From Porphyrobacter sp. (GTDB lineage: Bacteria > Pseudomonadota > Alphaproteobacteria > Sphingomonadales > Sphingomonadaceae): 5,306 nucleotides of DNA. How positions within the stretch are numbered: position 1 is the first letter of the stretch; each line of letters begins with the position of its first letter. A program made the position numbers and the translations under genes. The notes beneath the pieces were generated by a model, which was given only the letters and a program-made list of their open reading frames with translations, made no database searches and was not told where the DNA came from. This document shows positions 1 to 5,306 of this stretch, one piece after another. The stretch is taken from assembly GCA_021732945.1 (NCBI GenBank), contig JAKFWB010000217.1, positions 1-5,306 on the forward strand, given 5' to 3'.

Positions 1-372
1 ATTATCCAGCAGGCCGGGCTGACCTTGCGATCAGACCGCACCTTGCTGGATTTCAACGACGCGGGCCGGCTGGAATTGCTGCGGATCACCGCCGCTGGCG
101 GGGTCGAAGTGACGCGCGGCGATGAACGCGCAAGCGGCGACAATGCGATCTATGATTTCGATCGCCGGATCATCACCATGGCCGGCAATGTCCGCCTGCG
201 CCGCGGCAATGATACGCTGAATGGCTGGCGGTTGGTGATCGATCTGCGTAGCGGATTGTCATCGGTGGATGGCAATGCGGCGGGCGGGGCACCGGGCAAT
301 ACCGGTAGCAGCAATGGCCGGGTTACCGGCAGTTTCTCCGTGCCGCAGAACCGCGACAAGCCCGCTCAATAG
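1..372 (+). CDS. lptA: LptA/OstA-family LPS transport periplasmic protein (5' partial)
   Basis: The frame is open from base 1 to the TAG at 370-372, giving 123 visible residues; the N-terminus with signal peptide lies outside the window. LptA is the periplasmic component of the Lpt bridge that carries lipopolysaccharide from the inner-membrane LptBFGC complex to LptDE in the outer membrane. What is seen is the repeating beta-strand pattern of the OstA/LptA fold: a segment reading GGVEVTRGDERASGDNAIYD, then DRRIITMAGNVRLRRGNDTLNGWRLVIDLRSG, which matches the family pattern of 'V-x-V-T-R-G-D-x-x-x-x-G-D-x-A-x-Y-D' followed by a 'G-N-V-x-L' strand. The tail after about residue 90 is Gly/Asn/Ser-rich and low in complexity, ending GRVTGSFSVPQ, a form I associate with alphaproteobacterial LptA. 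Internal TTG or GTG codons should not be taken as starts. No lptB follows directly: the next gene is convergent and overlaps this one by 7 nt. Confidence 0.82.
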   Translation: MIQQAGLTLRSDRTLLDFNDAGRLELLRITAAGGVEVTRGDERASGDNAIYDFDRRIITMAGNVRLRRGNDTLNGWRLVIDLRSGLSSVDGNAAGGAPGNTGSSNGRVTGSFSVPQNRDKPAQ

Positions 373-1769
373 GCATTCTTGTGCCGCAGCACCATGACGG
401 TGCGCAGCATGATCCCGACATCGCGCTGCAATGACCATCCGGCGATATATTCCAGATCGGATTGCAGCCGGTCGGTCAGATCCTTTTCAAACTCGGTCGC
501 CCCGCGATGGCCGCGCACTTGCGCCAGCCCGGTCAACCCCGGTTTGAGGCAGTGACGCTGCCAATATTTGCGATCCACCTCCCAGAAGAATTTGTTGTTG
601 GCGGTGGAGCCAAGCGCGTGCGGGCGGGGGCCGACAATCGACATGCTGCCCTTAAGCACGTTGATCAATTGCGGCAGTTCATCAATGCTGGTGCGGCGGA
701 TGAAAGCGCCGATCCGGGTGATGCGTTCGTCATCGCGCCGGGTGGAGCGACTGCCGTTGGGGTCGCGCCGTTCCTCGCGCATGGATCGGAACTTGAACAT
801 GTCGAAGAACTGGTTGCCGCGCCCCAGTCGCCGCTGGATGAACAGCACCGGGCCGCCATCTTCCAGCTTGATCAGAAGCGCGGTGAAGGCGAGCAGCGGC
901 GACAGCACCAGCAGCCCGGCGCTAGCCACGGCGATATCGAACAACCGCTTCAGAATGCGGGCCCGCAGACCCATCGGTCCGGTTGATACCACCAGCGTCG
1001 TGCGATCAATGTCGTCATAGGCGTGCACGCCCACCGCGCCCAGCTGATGCGCGGGCTCGCTGACGATCTCGGCACAGACTCCGGCCGATTTCAGCAGAAA
1101 GGCCCAGTTCCCGCGCCGTTCGCGCGGGCAGCTCACCACCACCTGATCCTGATTGCGCAGCAGCTTGCCCAGCCGATCAAGCATGAAGGGATCATGGCTG
1201 GCGGGATCGAGATCATACTGCGCGGCCGAGATGATCTCGGCCCCTTCGATCGGGAAGCCCGATCCGCCGTCATCAATCACCAGCCGGTTGATAATCCGCC
1301 CGTTCCAGCGCTGACGGATCACCATCGCCACGATGCGGCGGAAGGCGACCAGCAGGATCGCGGTGAACAGCAGGCCGAGCGTGACCGAAGCGCGCGAGAA
1401 ATCCTCGTTCGTCTTGGTGTAAAAGCCCACGAAGTTGATCAGCCCGGCGGACACCACCAGCGCGATCACCGCCTTGCGCGCGGCAAACAGCCAGTCGGTC
1501 AGCGCCTTGACGCCGTAAGTGCTGTTGTACAGCGCAATGGTGAAATAGACCGGCAGCATCGCCTGCGCGGCCAGCATGGTGCGCGGTTCCCACCAGCGAC
1601 CTTCCCACACCATTGATGCAAGCGCGAAGCAGAGGTTGAACAGCACGCCATCAAGCAGCAGCAGCAGCATGTAAGCGCGCAGCCGCCGCCGTTCCAGCGA
1701 TGGGGCCATCTTTGTTTCAATGGCATCGTGCGGGGCCGCTTCCAGCAATTTCGGCGTGACGCGGTTCAT
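366..1769 (-). CDS. Polyprenyl-phosphate sugar-1-phosphate transferase (exopolysaccharide/O-unit initiating glycosyltransferase)
   Basis: This 467-residue inner-membrane enzyme (ATG 1767-1769, TGA 366-368) should transfer a hexose-1-phosphate from a UDP-sugar to undecaprenyl phosphate, the first step of exopolysaccharide or O-unit assembly. Hydrophobic segments at about 32-53, 64-85, 98-118 and 128-150 form the N-terminal membrane domain of the long WcaJ/GumD/SpsB-like members. A soluble middle region (about 155-260) corresponds to the usual Rossmann-like linker domain but shows no clear GxGxxG. The C-terminal bacterial sugar-transferase domain is complete: KRLFD (274-278), a membrane helix at about 280-300, MFKFRSM (324-330), the Asp-Glu pair in SIDELPQL (D363/E364), SIVGPRP (377-383), KPGLTGLAQVRGHRG (409-423) and the end RHKNAY. 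The full length and intact catalytic motifs argue for function. A glucose-type donor is plausible from GumD/SpsB resemblance but is not shown. Neighbours do not form an EPS cluster within view, so the gene looks transcribed alone from the 1770-1875 gap. Upstream of the ATG, AAGG with a 4-nt spacer is the nearest Shine-Dalgarno match. Confidence 0.93.
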   Translation of the reverse strand: MNRVTPKLLEAAPHDAIETKMAPSLERRRLRAYMLLLLLDGVLFNLCFALASMVWEGRWWEPRTMLAAQAMLPVYFTIALYNSTYGVKALTDWLFAARKAVIALVVSAGLINFVGFYTKTNEDFSRASVTLGLLFTAILLVAFRRIVAMVIRQRWNGRIINRLVIDDGGSGFPIEGAEIISAAQYDLDPASHDPFMLDRLGKLLRNQDQVVVSCPRERRGNWAFLLKSAGVCAEIVSEPAHQLGAVGVHAYDDIDRTTLVVSTGPMGLRARILKRLFDIAVASAGLLVLSPLLAFTALLIKLEDGGPVLFIQRRLGRGNQFFDMFKFRSMREERRDPNGSRSTRRDDERITRIGAFIRRTSIDELPQLINVLKGSMSIVGPRPHALGSTANNKFFWEVDRKYWQRHCLKPGLTGLAQVRGHRGATEFEKDLTDRLQSDLEYIAGWSLQRDVGIMLRTVMVLRHKNAY

Positions 1770-1773
1770 TGAA

Positions 1774-1791
1774 CCTTAAACCCCCTTAAGG
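1774..1791. promoter_or_regulatory. CCTTAA-N6-TTAAGG inverted repeat at the sugar-transferase leader (candidate operator)
   Basis: CCTTAA at 1774-1779 and TTAAGG at 1786-1791 are perfect inverted repeats separated by six bases. CCTTAA also recurs at 1784-1789, giving a 10-bp direct spacing, about one helical turn. The site ends 5 bp upstream of the transferase ATG and contains its AAGG ribosome-binding match. It could bind a dimeric regulator, or form a weak RNA hairpin that places a GGGGG run in the loop. The TTAA-N6-TTAA spacing is close to, but one base short of, the canonical CtrA pattern (TTAA-N7-TTAA). Assigning any regulator is inference. Confidence 0.35.
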
Positions 1792-1802
1792 CGCGACCCC
1801 CG

Positions 1803-1829
1803 GATATCTACGTAGTGTTGCATACATGC
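1803..1829. promoter_or_regulatory. Cluster of short palindromes in the intergenic gap
   Basis: Three palindromes lie nearly end to end: GATATC (1803-1808), CTACGTAG (1808-1815) and GCAT-AC-ATGC (1820-1829). They sit in the 106-bp gap between the holA stop and the sugar-transferase start, the only non-coding DNA in the window, where the transferase promoter would be expected. No convincing sigma-70 -35/-10 pair could be placed on the minus strand, so I call this a possible regulatory patch and not a promoter. Confidence 0.25.
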
Positions 1830-1845
1830 CTTTGACGGGTTTGTG

Positions 1846-1864
1846 CAGCTGCGAGAAGCGGCTG
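1846..1864. other. Weak stem-loop just after the holA stop codon
   Basis: CAGCTGC (1846-1852) and GCGGCTG (1858-1864) can pair around a GAGAA loop. The 7-bp stem has one G-U wobble when read on the plus strand, or one C-A mismatch on the minus strand. It lies 11 bp beyond the end of holA and could mark the 3' end of the leuS-lptE-holA transcript. No run of T follows on the minus strand, so it is not a standard intrinsic terminator. Confidence 0.25.
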
Positions 1865-1875
1865 ATCACATTTAC

Positions 1876-2940
1876 CTACCGTTTTGCGGCAAAACGGGCG
1901 ATTTCGGCCATCTCCTGCGCCAGCAACAGCTCCGCAATCTGGCTGTTGGCGAGCAAGCTGCGGTGCAATTGCACCAGCCGCGGGATCAGGCGATCCAGCC
2001 GGGTGGCCCGCGCCCCGCGCGCCGCAGGCTGAGTCCAGCGTTCGAATTGCTGGGTGATCGCGCGTTCTTCCTTGAAAAAGATGCCAAGCTGCATCTTCTC
2101 GCCCGGCCCCAGCGCCGGAATCTTGCCATTTGGGCCGATCCGCGCGGCGATCTGCGCCAGTTGCGCCGCGCGCCGTTCGAGCGCCAGCGCCACGCCGACC
2201 GGGTTGAGCCCCAATTCGCGCAGACGGCGCACCTCATTGCCGATGCGGTTCAATTCGCCGCCCAGCACCGCGTTGACCAGCGGCGCAAAGCCATCCTCTT
2301 CGGTCGCTGCGCCGATTGCGGCGTGATCTTCGGGCGTGGCAGGCTTGGGCGACTGCGGATCAGCATCGCAATAGAGCGCCAGCTTGGTCACTTCGGACTG
2401 CGCCAGCCGCACATCCAGCCCCGCCCCGCGCGCAATGCGCTCTGCCAGATCGCCGCCCAGCCGCAGACCCGCCGCATCGGCCATCGCGCGCACTGCGCTG
2501 GCGACGTTGGGGAGATCGGGCGGATGAAACATCGCCACCAGCGCATCCTTGCGCTTTTCCAGCAGCTTGGCGGTGCGCGATTTGTCGGTGGCCGCAGTGG
2601 CAACGACGATCACCGGGGCCGCTGCGCCCGCGCCCGCATCGCCGGTTTCGATCAGGATCGCGAGCGCATCATGCGCCTCGTCGCCGTTGGCGCGCACCCA
2701 GATATGGCGGCCGCCGCCGAACAGCGAGGATGATCGCGCCTCGTCCCCCAGCAGCGCCGGATCGCGCTTGCAATCAGCGCCGCTGAGCTCAACCCGGTCA
2801 CCCGCATCGGGGAGCGCCGCCGCCACCCGCGCAGCCGCCGCGCTCGCCCCAGCCTCATCCGGGCCACAAAAGAAGAAGATCCGCGCTCCGCCAGCAGCGG
2901 GCGGCAATCCGCGCAAAAAGTCTTTCTGGCTAGCCTTCAC
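1876..2940 (-). CDS. holA: DNA polymerase III subunit delta
   Basis: HolA is the delta subunit of the clamp-loader complex; it opens the beta sliding clamp so that it can be loaded on DNA at the replication fork. The product is 354 residues, close to the 343 of E. coli HolA. Family signs are an N-terminal AAA+-like domain with a degenerate nucleotide-binding loop (FFFCGPDEAGA, 22-32, lacking the GKT/S of a working Walker A, as expected for delta), the SSLFGGGRHIWVR strand region (71-83), VIVVA (110-114), the KLLEKRKDALVAMF segment (125-138), a middle domain with LAQSEVTKLALY (179-190), and a helical C-terminal domain with NAVLGGELNR and a late LHRSLLANSQIAELLLAQEMA helix. The start is GTG at 2938-2940, overlapping the lptE stop by four bases (GTGA), so translational coupling is likely. 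The stop is TAG at 1876-1878. It is the last visible gene of the leuS-lptE-holA operon; in E. coli nadD follows, but here a sugar-transferase gene does. Confidence 0.93.
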   Translation of the reverse strand: MKASQKDFLRGLPPAAGGARIFFFCGPDEAGASAAAARVAAALPDAGDRVELSGADCKRDPALLGDEARSSSLFGGGRHIWVRANGDEAHDALAILIETGDAGAGAAAPVIVVATAATDKSRTAKLLEKRKDALVAMFHPPDLPNVASAVRAMADAAGLRLGGDLAERIARGAGLDVRLAQSEVTKLALYCDADPQSPKPATPEDHAAIGAATEEDGFAPLVNAVLGGELNRIGNEVRRLRELGLNPVGVALALERRAAQLAQIAARIGPNGKIPALGPGEKMQLGIFFKEERAITQQFERWTQPAARGARATRLDRLIPRLVQLHRSLLANSQIAELLLAQEMAEIARFAAKR

Positions 2941-3437
2941 TGGCCCGCTGCGGCGCGATTGCGCAGCGTCAGGGCGACCTGCGTCACCATCCGGTCAGCC
3001 ACATCGACGGCGAGATTTTCGAGCGCCTTCTGCTCGGCGGCGATGGTGGCATATTCGGAGCTGACCACATCGATCCCCGCGTCAGACCCGGCGGTCGCAT
3101 CCAACAGCACCGCGCCTGTCGTAAGTTCCACCAGCTGATACCGCGCGCGCAGGATCCGCCGTTCGCGGCTGATGGTGTCATCATTGAGCACGCCCAGCGC
3201 TTCGAGCGAATCGTCCAGCCGCACGTCGAGCCGGTATTGCGGGGTCGCCTGTCCTGCGACGCCGAGCCGCGCTTCGAGCGCATTCTTGATCAGCCAGCCG
3301 CCGCGCCCCTGAATTGCGGGGATATCGACCGCAGCCGTCCCCTGCGCCACCCCCGCGCTCGTCCCGCCGGGATAGAGCGGCGACAGGCCGCAGGCGGACA
3401 GGGCCAGCACGGCCAGCAGGGCGAGAATGGTGCGCAT
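2937..3437 (-). CDS. lptE: LPS-assembly lipoprotein LptE
   Basis: LptE is the outer-membrane lipoprotein that plugs the LptD barrel and helps insert lipopolysaccharide in the outer leaflet. The 166-residue product starts with a lipoprotein signal peptide: MRT, a hydrophobic stretch, then the lipobox LSAC with the lipid-bearing cysteine at residue 16. The mature part begins GLSPLYPGG and continues with the family's alternating strands and helices: YRLDVRLDDSLEALGV (68-83), RERRILRARYQLVEL (91-105), an SEYATIAAEQKALENLAVDVADRMVTQVALTLR helix region near the C-terminus. Its ATG (3435-3437) shares one base with the leuS stop (TGATG) and there is no strong Shine-Dalgarno match, which suggests translation coupled to leuS. 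Its own stop overlaps holA. The lipobox, size and leuS/holA neighbourhood all agree with LptE (formerly RlpB), although primary sequence in this family diverges strongly. Confidence 0.92.
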   Translation of the reverse strand: MRTILALLAVLALSACGLSPLYPGGTSAGVAQGTAAVDIPAIQGRGGWLIKNALEARLGVAGQATPQYRLDVRLDDSLEALGVLNDDTISRERRILRARYQLVELTTGAVLLDATAGSDAGIDVVSSEYATIAAEQKALENLAVDVADRMVTQVALTLRNRAAAGQ

Positions 3438-5306
3438 CAGGTGACGATATTCACCAAACGGTCGGGCACGACAATGATCTTGCGCACCGCAGCGCCATCG
3501 ACCGAGCGTTGCAGGTTGACAGACGCCAGCGCCAGCGCCTCCAAGGTGTCCTTGTCGACCCCCTTGGGCGCGGTGATGGTGTCGCGCAGCTTGCCCATGT
3601 GCTGGATGGCGATGGTGACCTCGTCATCGACCAGCAGTGCCGGATCGACCGTGGGCCAGGGGGCATCGGCAATCAGGCCTTCGCCCATCTGCGACCAGAC
3701 CTCTTCGGCGAGGTGCGGCATCATCGGCGCGGCGAGATGGACCAGGGCGCGGATCGCAGCCGAACGGCTGGCCGAGGGTGCGGCTTTCTCGGTCGCGCCG
3801 GTCAGCTCGTAAATCCGCGCGACGGCCTTGTTGAAGCCCAGCGCCTCGATGTCGCTGGCCACAGCGGCGATGGCCTGATGGGTCTTGCGGTCAAGGCTCT
3901 TGTCCTCGCCTTCCGCCGCAGCGTCATAGGCTTGGAACAACCGCCACAAGCGCTGGACAAACCGCGCACAACCCTCGATCCCCGCGTCAGACCACGGCAA
4001 GTCGCGTTCCGGCGGCGAATCCGACAACATGAACCATCGCACCGCATCCGCGCCGTGGCGGGCGATGATCGCATCGGGATCGACGACGTTCTTCTTCGAC
4101 TTCGACATCTTGATGACGCGGCCGACTTCGACCGGAGCCTTGTCGGCAAGCAGAGTCGCGCCATCAGAGGTGCGGTCGACTTCTTCGGGAGCGAACCACT
4201 CCCAAGTGCTCATTTCCACTGGCCTTCCATCTATTTCGGACTGCCGAGTGCTGGTGGTGCGTCGCCCGTAAGTCTCGTGCGTCACCATGCCTTGCGTGAA
4301 CAGCGCCGCGAAAGGCTCCTTCACCTCGGTCTGCCCGATCTGCGCCAGCGCCCGCGTCCAGAACCGGGCATAGAGCAGGTGCAAAATCGCGTGTTCCACC
4401 CCGCCGATATAGTGCTGCACCGGCAGCCACTTGGCGACCTCGTCGGGGTCGAAGGGGCGGTCAGCGGGCTGGCTGGCGAAGCGCAGGAAATACCAAGAGC
4501 TGTCCACGAAGGTGTCGAGCGTATCGGTCTCGCGCCGCGCCGTTGCGCCGCACTTGGGGCAGTCGACATGCTTCCACGTCGGATGGCGTTCGAGCGGATT
4601 GCCGGGGATTTCGAAGCTGACATCCTCGGGCAGAGTGACGGGCAATTGCGCCTTGGGCACCGGCACCACGCCGCAGGCATCGCAATGGATGAAGGGGATC
4701 GGCGTCCCCCAGTAGCGCTGGCGGCTAACGCCCCAATCGCGCAGCCGCCACACGGTGCGCCCCTCGCCCCAACCACCGCTTTTGGCGCGGGTAATGACTG
4801 CCTGCTTGGCATCCTCCACGCTCATGCCATTGAGGAAATCGGAGTTGACGATCACCCCGTCGCCGGCTTCCGCCTCGCCTTTGAAGGGCTCGTCGGCGCG
4901 CACGGGATCGCTGGCGACAACGCGCGCGATCGGCAACCCGTATTTGGTCGCGAATTCGAAGTCGCGCTGGTCATGCCCCGGCACGCCCATCACCGCGCCG
5001 GTGCCATATTCCATCAGCACGAAGTTGGCGATGAAGACCGGGAGCGCCTCGCCGGTGAATGGGTGGCGCGCGGTGATGCTCGTGCGGTAGCCCAGCTTCT
5101 CCGCGGTCTCGACTTCCGCCGCCTTGGTCCCGCCGCGCTTGCACGCTTCGATAAAGGCGGCGACCTCGGGGTCGTGCGCCAGTGACTGCGCAATCGGGTG
5201 ATCGACGGCGACCGCGACAAAACTCGCGCCGAAGATCGTATCGGGCCGCGTGGTGTAGACGGGGAGGCGATCCAAGCCCCTCCCCTTCAGGGGAGGGGTT
5301 GGGGTG
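3437..5306 (-). CDS. leuS: Leucyl-tRNA synthetase (5' partial, with in-frame insertions)
   Basis: LeuRS charges tRNA-Leu with leucine in the cytoplasm. The frame is open to the right edge, about 622 residues; roughly 230 N-terminal residues, including the HIGH motif, lie outside. An apparent TTG at 5273-5275 is internal, not a start. Counting that codon as residue 1, visible motifs are the editing-site TTRPDT (8-13, T13 matching E. coli Thr252), [15 protein letters not shown] (91-105, D105 matching Asp345), [19 protein letters not shown] (176-194), a zinc-ribbon pair CxxC (198/201) and CxxC (239/242), the leucine-specific region before KMSKS (389-393), an anticodon-binding domain and the C-terminal tail [12 protein letters not shown]. 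All catalytic residues in view are intact, so I treat it as functional. Two anomalies: a GC-rich hairpin repeat read in frame immediately before the editing motif, and about 14 extra codons at residues 340-360. The segment QHMGK (558-562) replaces the commoner QVNGK; whether this is lineage-typical is unknown. First visible gene of the leuS-lptE-holA operon. Confidence 0.96.
   Translation of the reverse strand, partial: TPTPPLKGRGLDRLPVYTTRPDTIFGASFVAVAVDHPIAQSLAHDPEVAAFIEACKRGGTKAAEVETAEKLGYRTSITARHPFTGEALPVFIANFVLMEYGTGAVMGVPGHDQRDFEFATKYGLPIARVVASDPVRADEPFKGEAEAGDGVIVNSDFLNGMSVEDAKQAVITRAKSGGWGEGRTVWRLRDWGVSRQRYWGTPIPFIHCDACGVVPVPKAQLPVTLPEDVSFEIPGNPLERHPTWKHVDCPKCGATARRETDTLDTFVDSSWYFLRFASQPADRPFDPDEVAKWLPVQHYIGGVEHAILHLLYARFWTRALAQIGQTEVKEPFAALFTQGMVTHETYGRRTTSTRQSEIDGRPVEMSTWEWFAPEEVDRTSDGATLLADKAPVEVGRVIKMSKSKKNVVDPDAIIARHGADAVRWFMLSDSPPERDLPWSDAGIEGCARFVQRLWRLFQAYDAAAEGEDKSLDRKTHQAIAAVASDIEALGFNKAVARIYELTGATEKAAPSASRSAAIRALVHLAAPMMPHLAEEVWSQMGEGLIADAPWPTVDPALLVDDEVTIAIQHMGKLRDTITAPKGVDKDTLEALALASVNLQRSVDGAAVRKIIVVPDRLVNIVT
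4196..4258 (-). other. Putative in-frame insertion within leuS, flanked by a 6-bp direct repeat
   Basis: This stretch encodes LeuRS fragment residues 340-360, between HETYGRR and FAPEEV. Compared with E. coli LeuRS recalled from memory (YYVGENGERNWVSP), it holds about 14 surplus residues. Plus-strand AGTGCT occurs at 4205-4210 and 4247-4252, exactly 42 bp (14 codons) apart, so Ser-Thr is encoded by identical codons at both ends. Positions 4211-4240 have 14 G+C of 30, against 37-38 of 60 in the adjoining blocks on each side. The coding strand contains ATA GAT GGA AGG CCA in a row, four of these five codons being unusual in GC-rich genomes. The pattern fits a small inserted element or a local duplication that kept frame; a lineage-wide loop expansion is the alternative. 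Confidence 0.45.
5272..5302. repeat. GC-rich palindromic (REP/RPE-like) element inside leuS
   Basis: CCCCTCCCCT (5277-5286) and AGGGGAGGGG (5289-5298) form a perfect 10-bp inverted repeat with a 2-nt loop. Beyond a single bulged G, CCAA (5272-5275) pairs with TTGG (5299-5302), giving 14 paired positions. The sequence continues GGGTG to the window edge and may extend further. It resembles, from memory, the CCCCTCCC/GGGAGGGG hairpin repeats common between genes in sphingomonads. Here it is read as leuS codons without a stop, giving [12 protein letters not shown] just before the [11 protein letters not shown] editing motif. No second copy is present in the window, so its repeat status must be checked in the genome. 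Confidence 0.65.

Noticed and set aside
356..382. ACAAG/CTTGT inverted repeat around the convergent gene ends as a bidirectional terminator
   Set aside because: Only five pairs with a 17-nt loop and no T-run on either side; too weak to call.
1023..1616. Open frame on the plus strand opposite the sugar-transferase gene
   Set aside because: Antisense shadow of a full-length gene with intact catalytic motifs; no recognisable domain.
1654..1668. (AGC)5 triplet run in the sugar-transferase gene as a phase-variable repeat
   Set aside because: It encodes a Leu run in a membrane helix; triplet slippage would not shift frame, and Leu-rich CTG runs are ordinary in GC-rich genomes.
1800..1875. Sigma-54, EcfG-type or lux-box promoter elements in the gap
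   Set aside because: Checked on both strands by eye; spacing or core bases do not fit (for example GG and GC are 7 bp apart, not 10).
1843..2733. Open frame (296 codons) on the plus strand opposite holA
   Set aside because: Antisense shadow of holA; the translation is low in hydrophobic core pattern and rich in Arg, Gln and His.
3314..5185. Long open frame (623 codons) on the plus strand opposite leuS and lptE
   Set aside because: It is antisense to strongly conserved LeuRS motifs. Its Arg/His/Gly-rich translation shows no family features, and long antisense frames are expected opposite GC-rich coding DNA.
5273..5275. TTG as the start of a shorter LeuRS
   Set aside because: The frame stays open beyond it to the window edge, and starting here would remove the HIGH motif and half of the catalytic core.

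Overview
The window is a GC-rich (about 62-65% in the stretches counted) bacterial chromosomal segment. The leuS-lptE-holA gene order, the outer-membrane LPS transport genes and the protein sequence style point to a Gram-negative alphaproteobacterium, most likely Sphingomonadales (Erythrobacter/Novosphingobium-like). The family-level placement is inference from resemblance, not a search result.

Layout. Positions 1-372 (+) hold the 3' part of an LptA/OstA-type periplasmic LPS-transport gene. It converges on, and overlaps by 7 nt, a minus-strand gene (366-1769) for a membrane-bound polyprenyl-phosphate sugar-1-phosphate transferase that starts exopolysaccharide or O-unit synthesis. A 106-bp gap (1770-1875) separates that gene from the upstream minus-strand operon and carries several short palindromes or repeats, including a CCTTAA-N6-TTAAGG pair just upstream of the transferase start. 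The operon, read right to left, is leuS (leucyl-tRNA synthetase, 5' end outside the window), lptE (LPS-assembly lipoprotein) and holA (DNA polymerase III delta subunit). Its genes are joined by stop/start overlaps of 1 nt (leuS/lptE, TGATG) and 4 nt (lptE/holA, GTGA), so translational coupling is likely. The same order is known from E. coli. No stretch over 300 bases lacks a gene, and I see no RNA gene, CRISPR array or transposase.

How the genes fit together. lptA and lptE serve opposite ends of the same LPS export bridge, periplasm and outer membrane. The sugar transferase adds a surface-polysaccharide function. holA and leuS are housekeeping genes that travel with lptE.

The least ordinary signals lie inside leuS. 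At the right edge a GC-rich hairpin repeat (5272-5302) lies in frame within the coding sequence, immediately before the conserved editing motif TTRPDT, and encodes a Pro/Lys/Gly-rich peptide. Further along, at about 4196-4258, there are roughly 14 extra codons compared with E. coli LeuRS (aligned from memory). They have lower GC, a run of codons rare for GC-rich genomes, and a 6-bp direct repeat spaced exactly 42 bp. Together these suggest that small repeat-type elements have entered, in frame, an essential tRNA synthetase gene, in the manner of Rickettsia palindromic elements.
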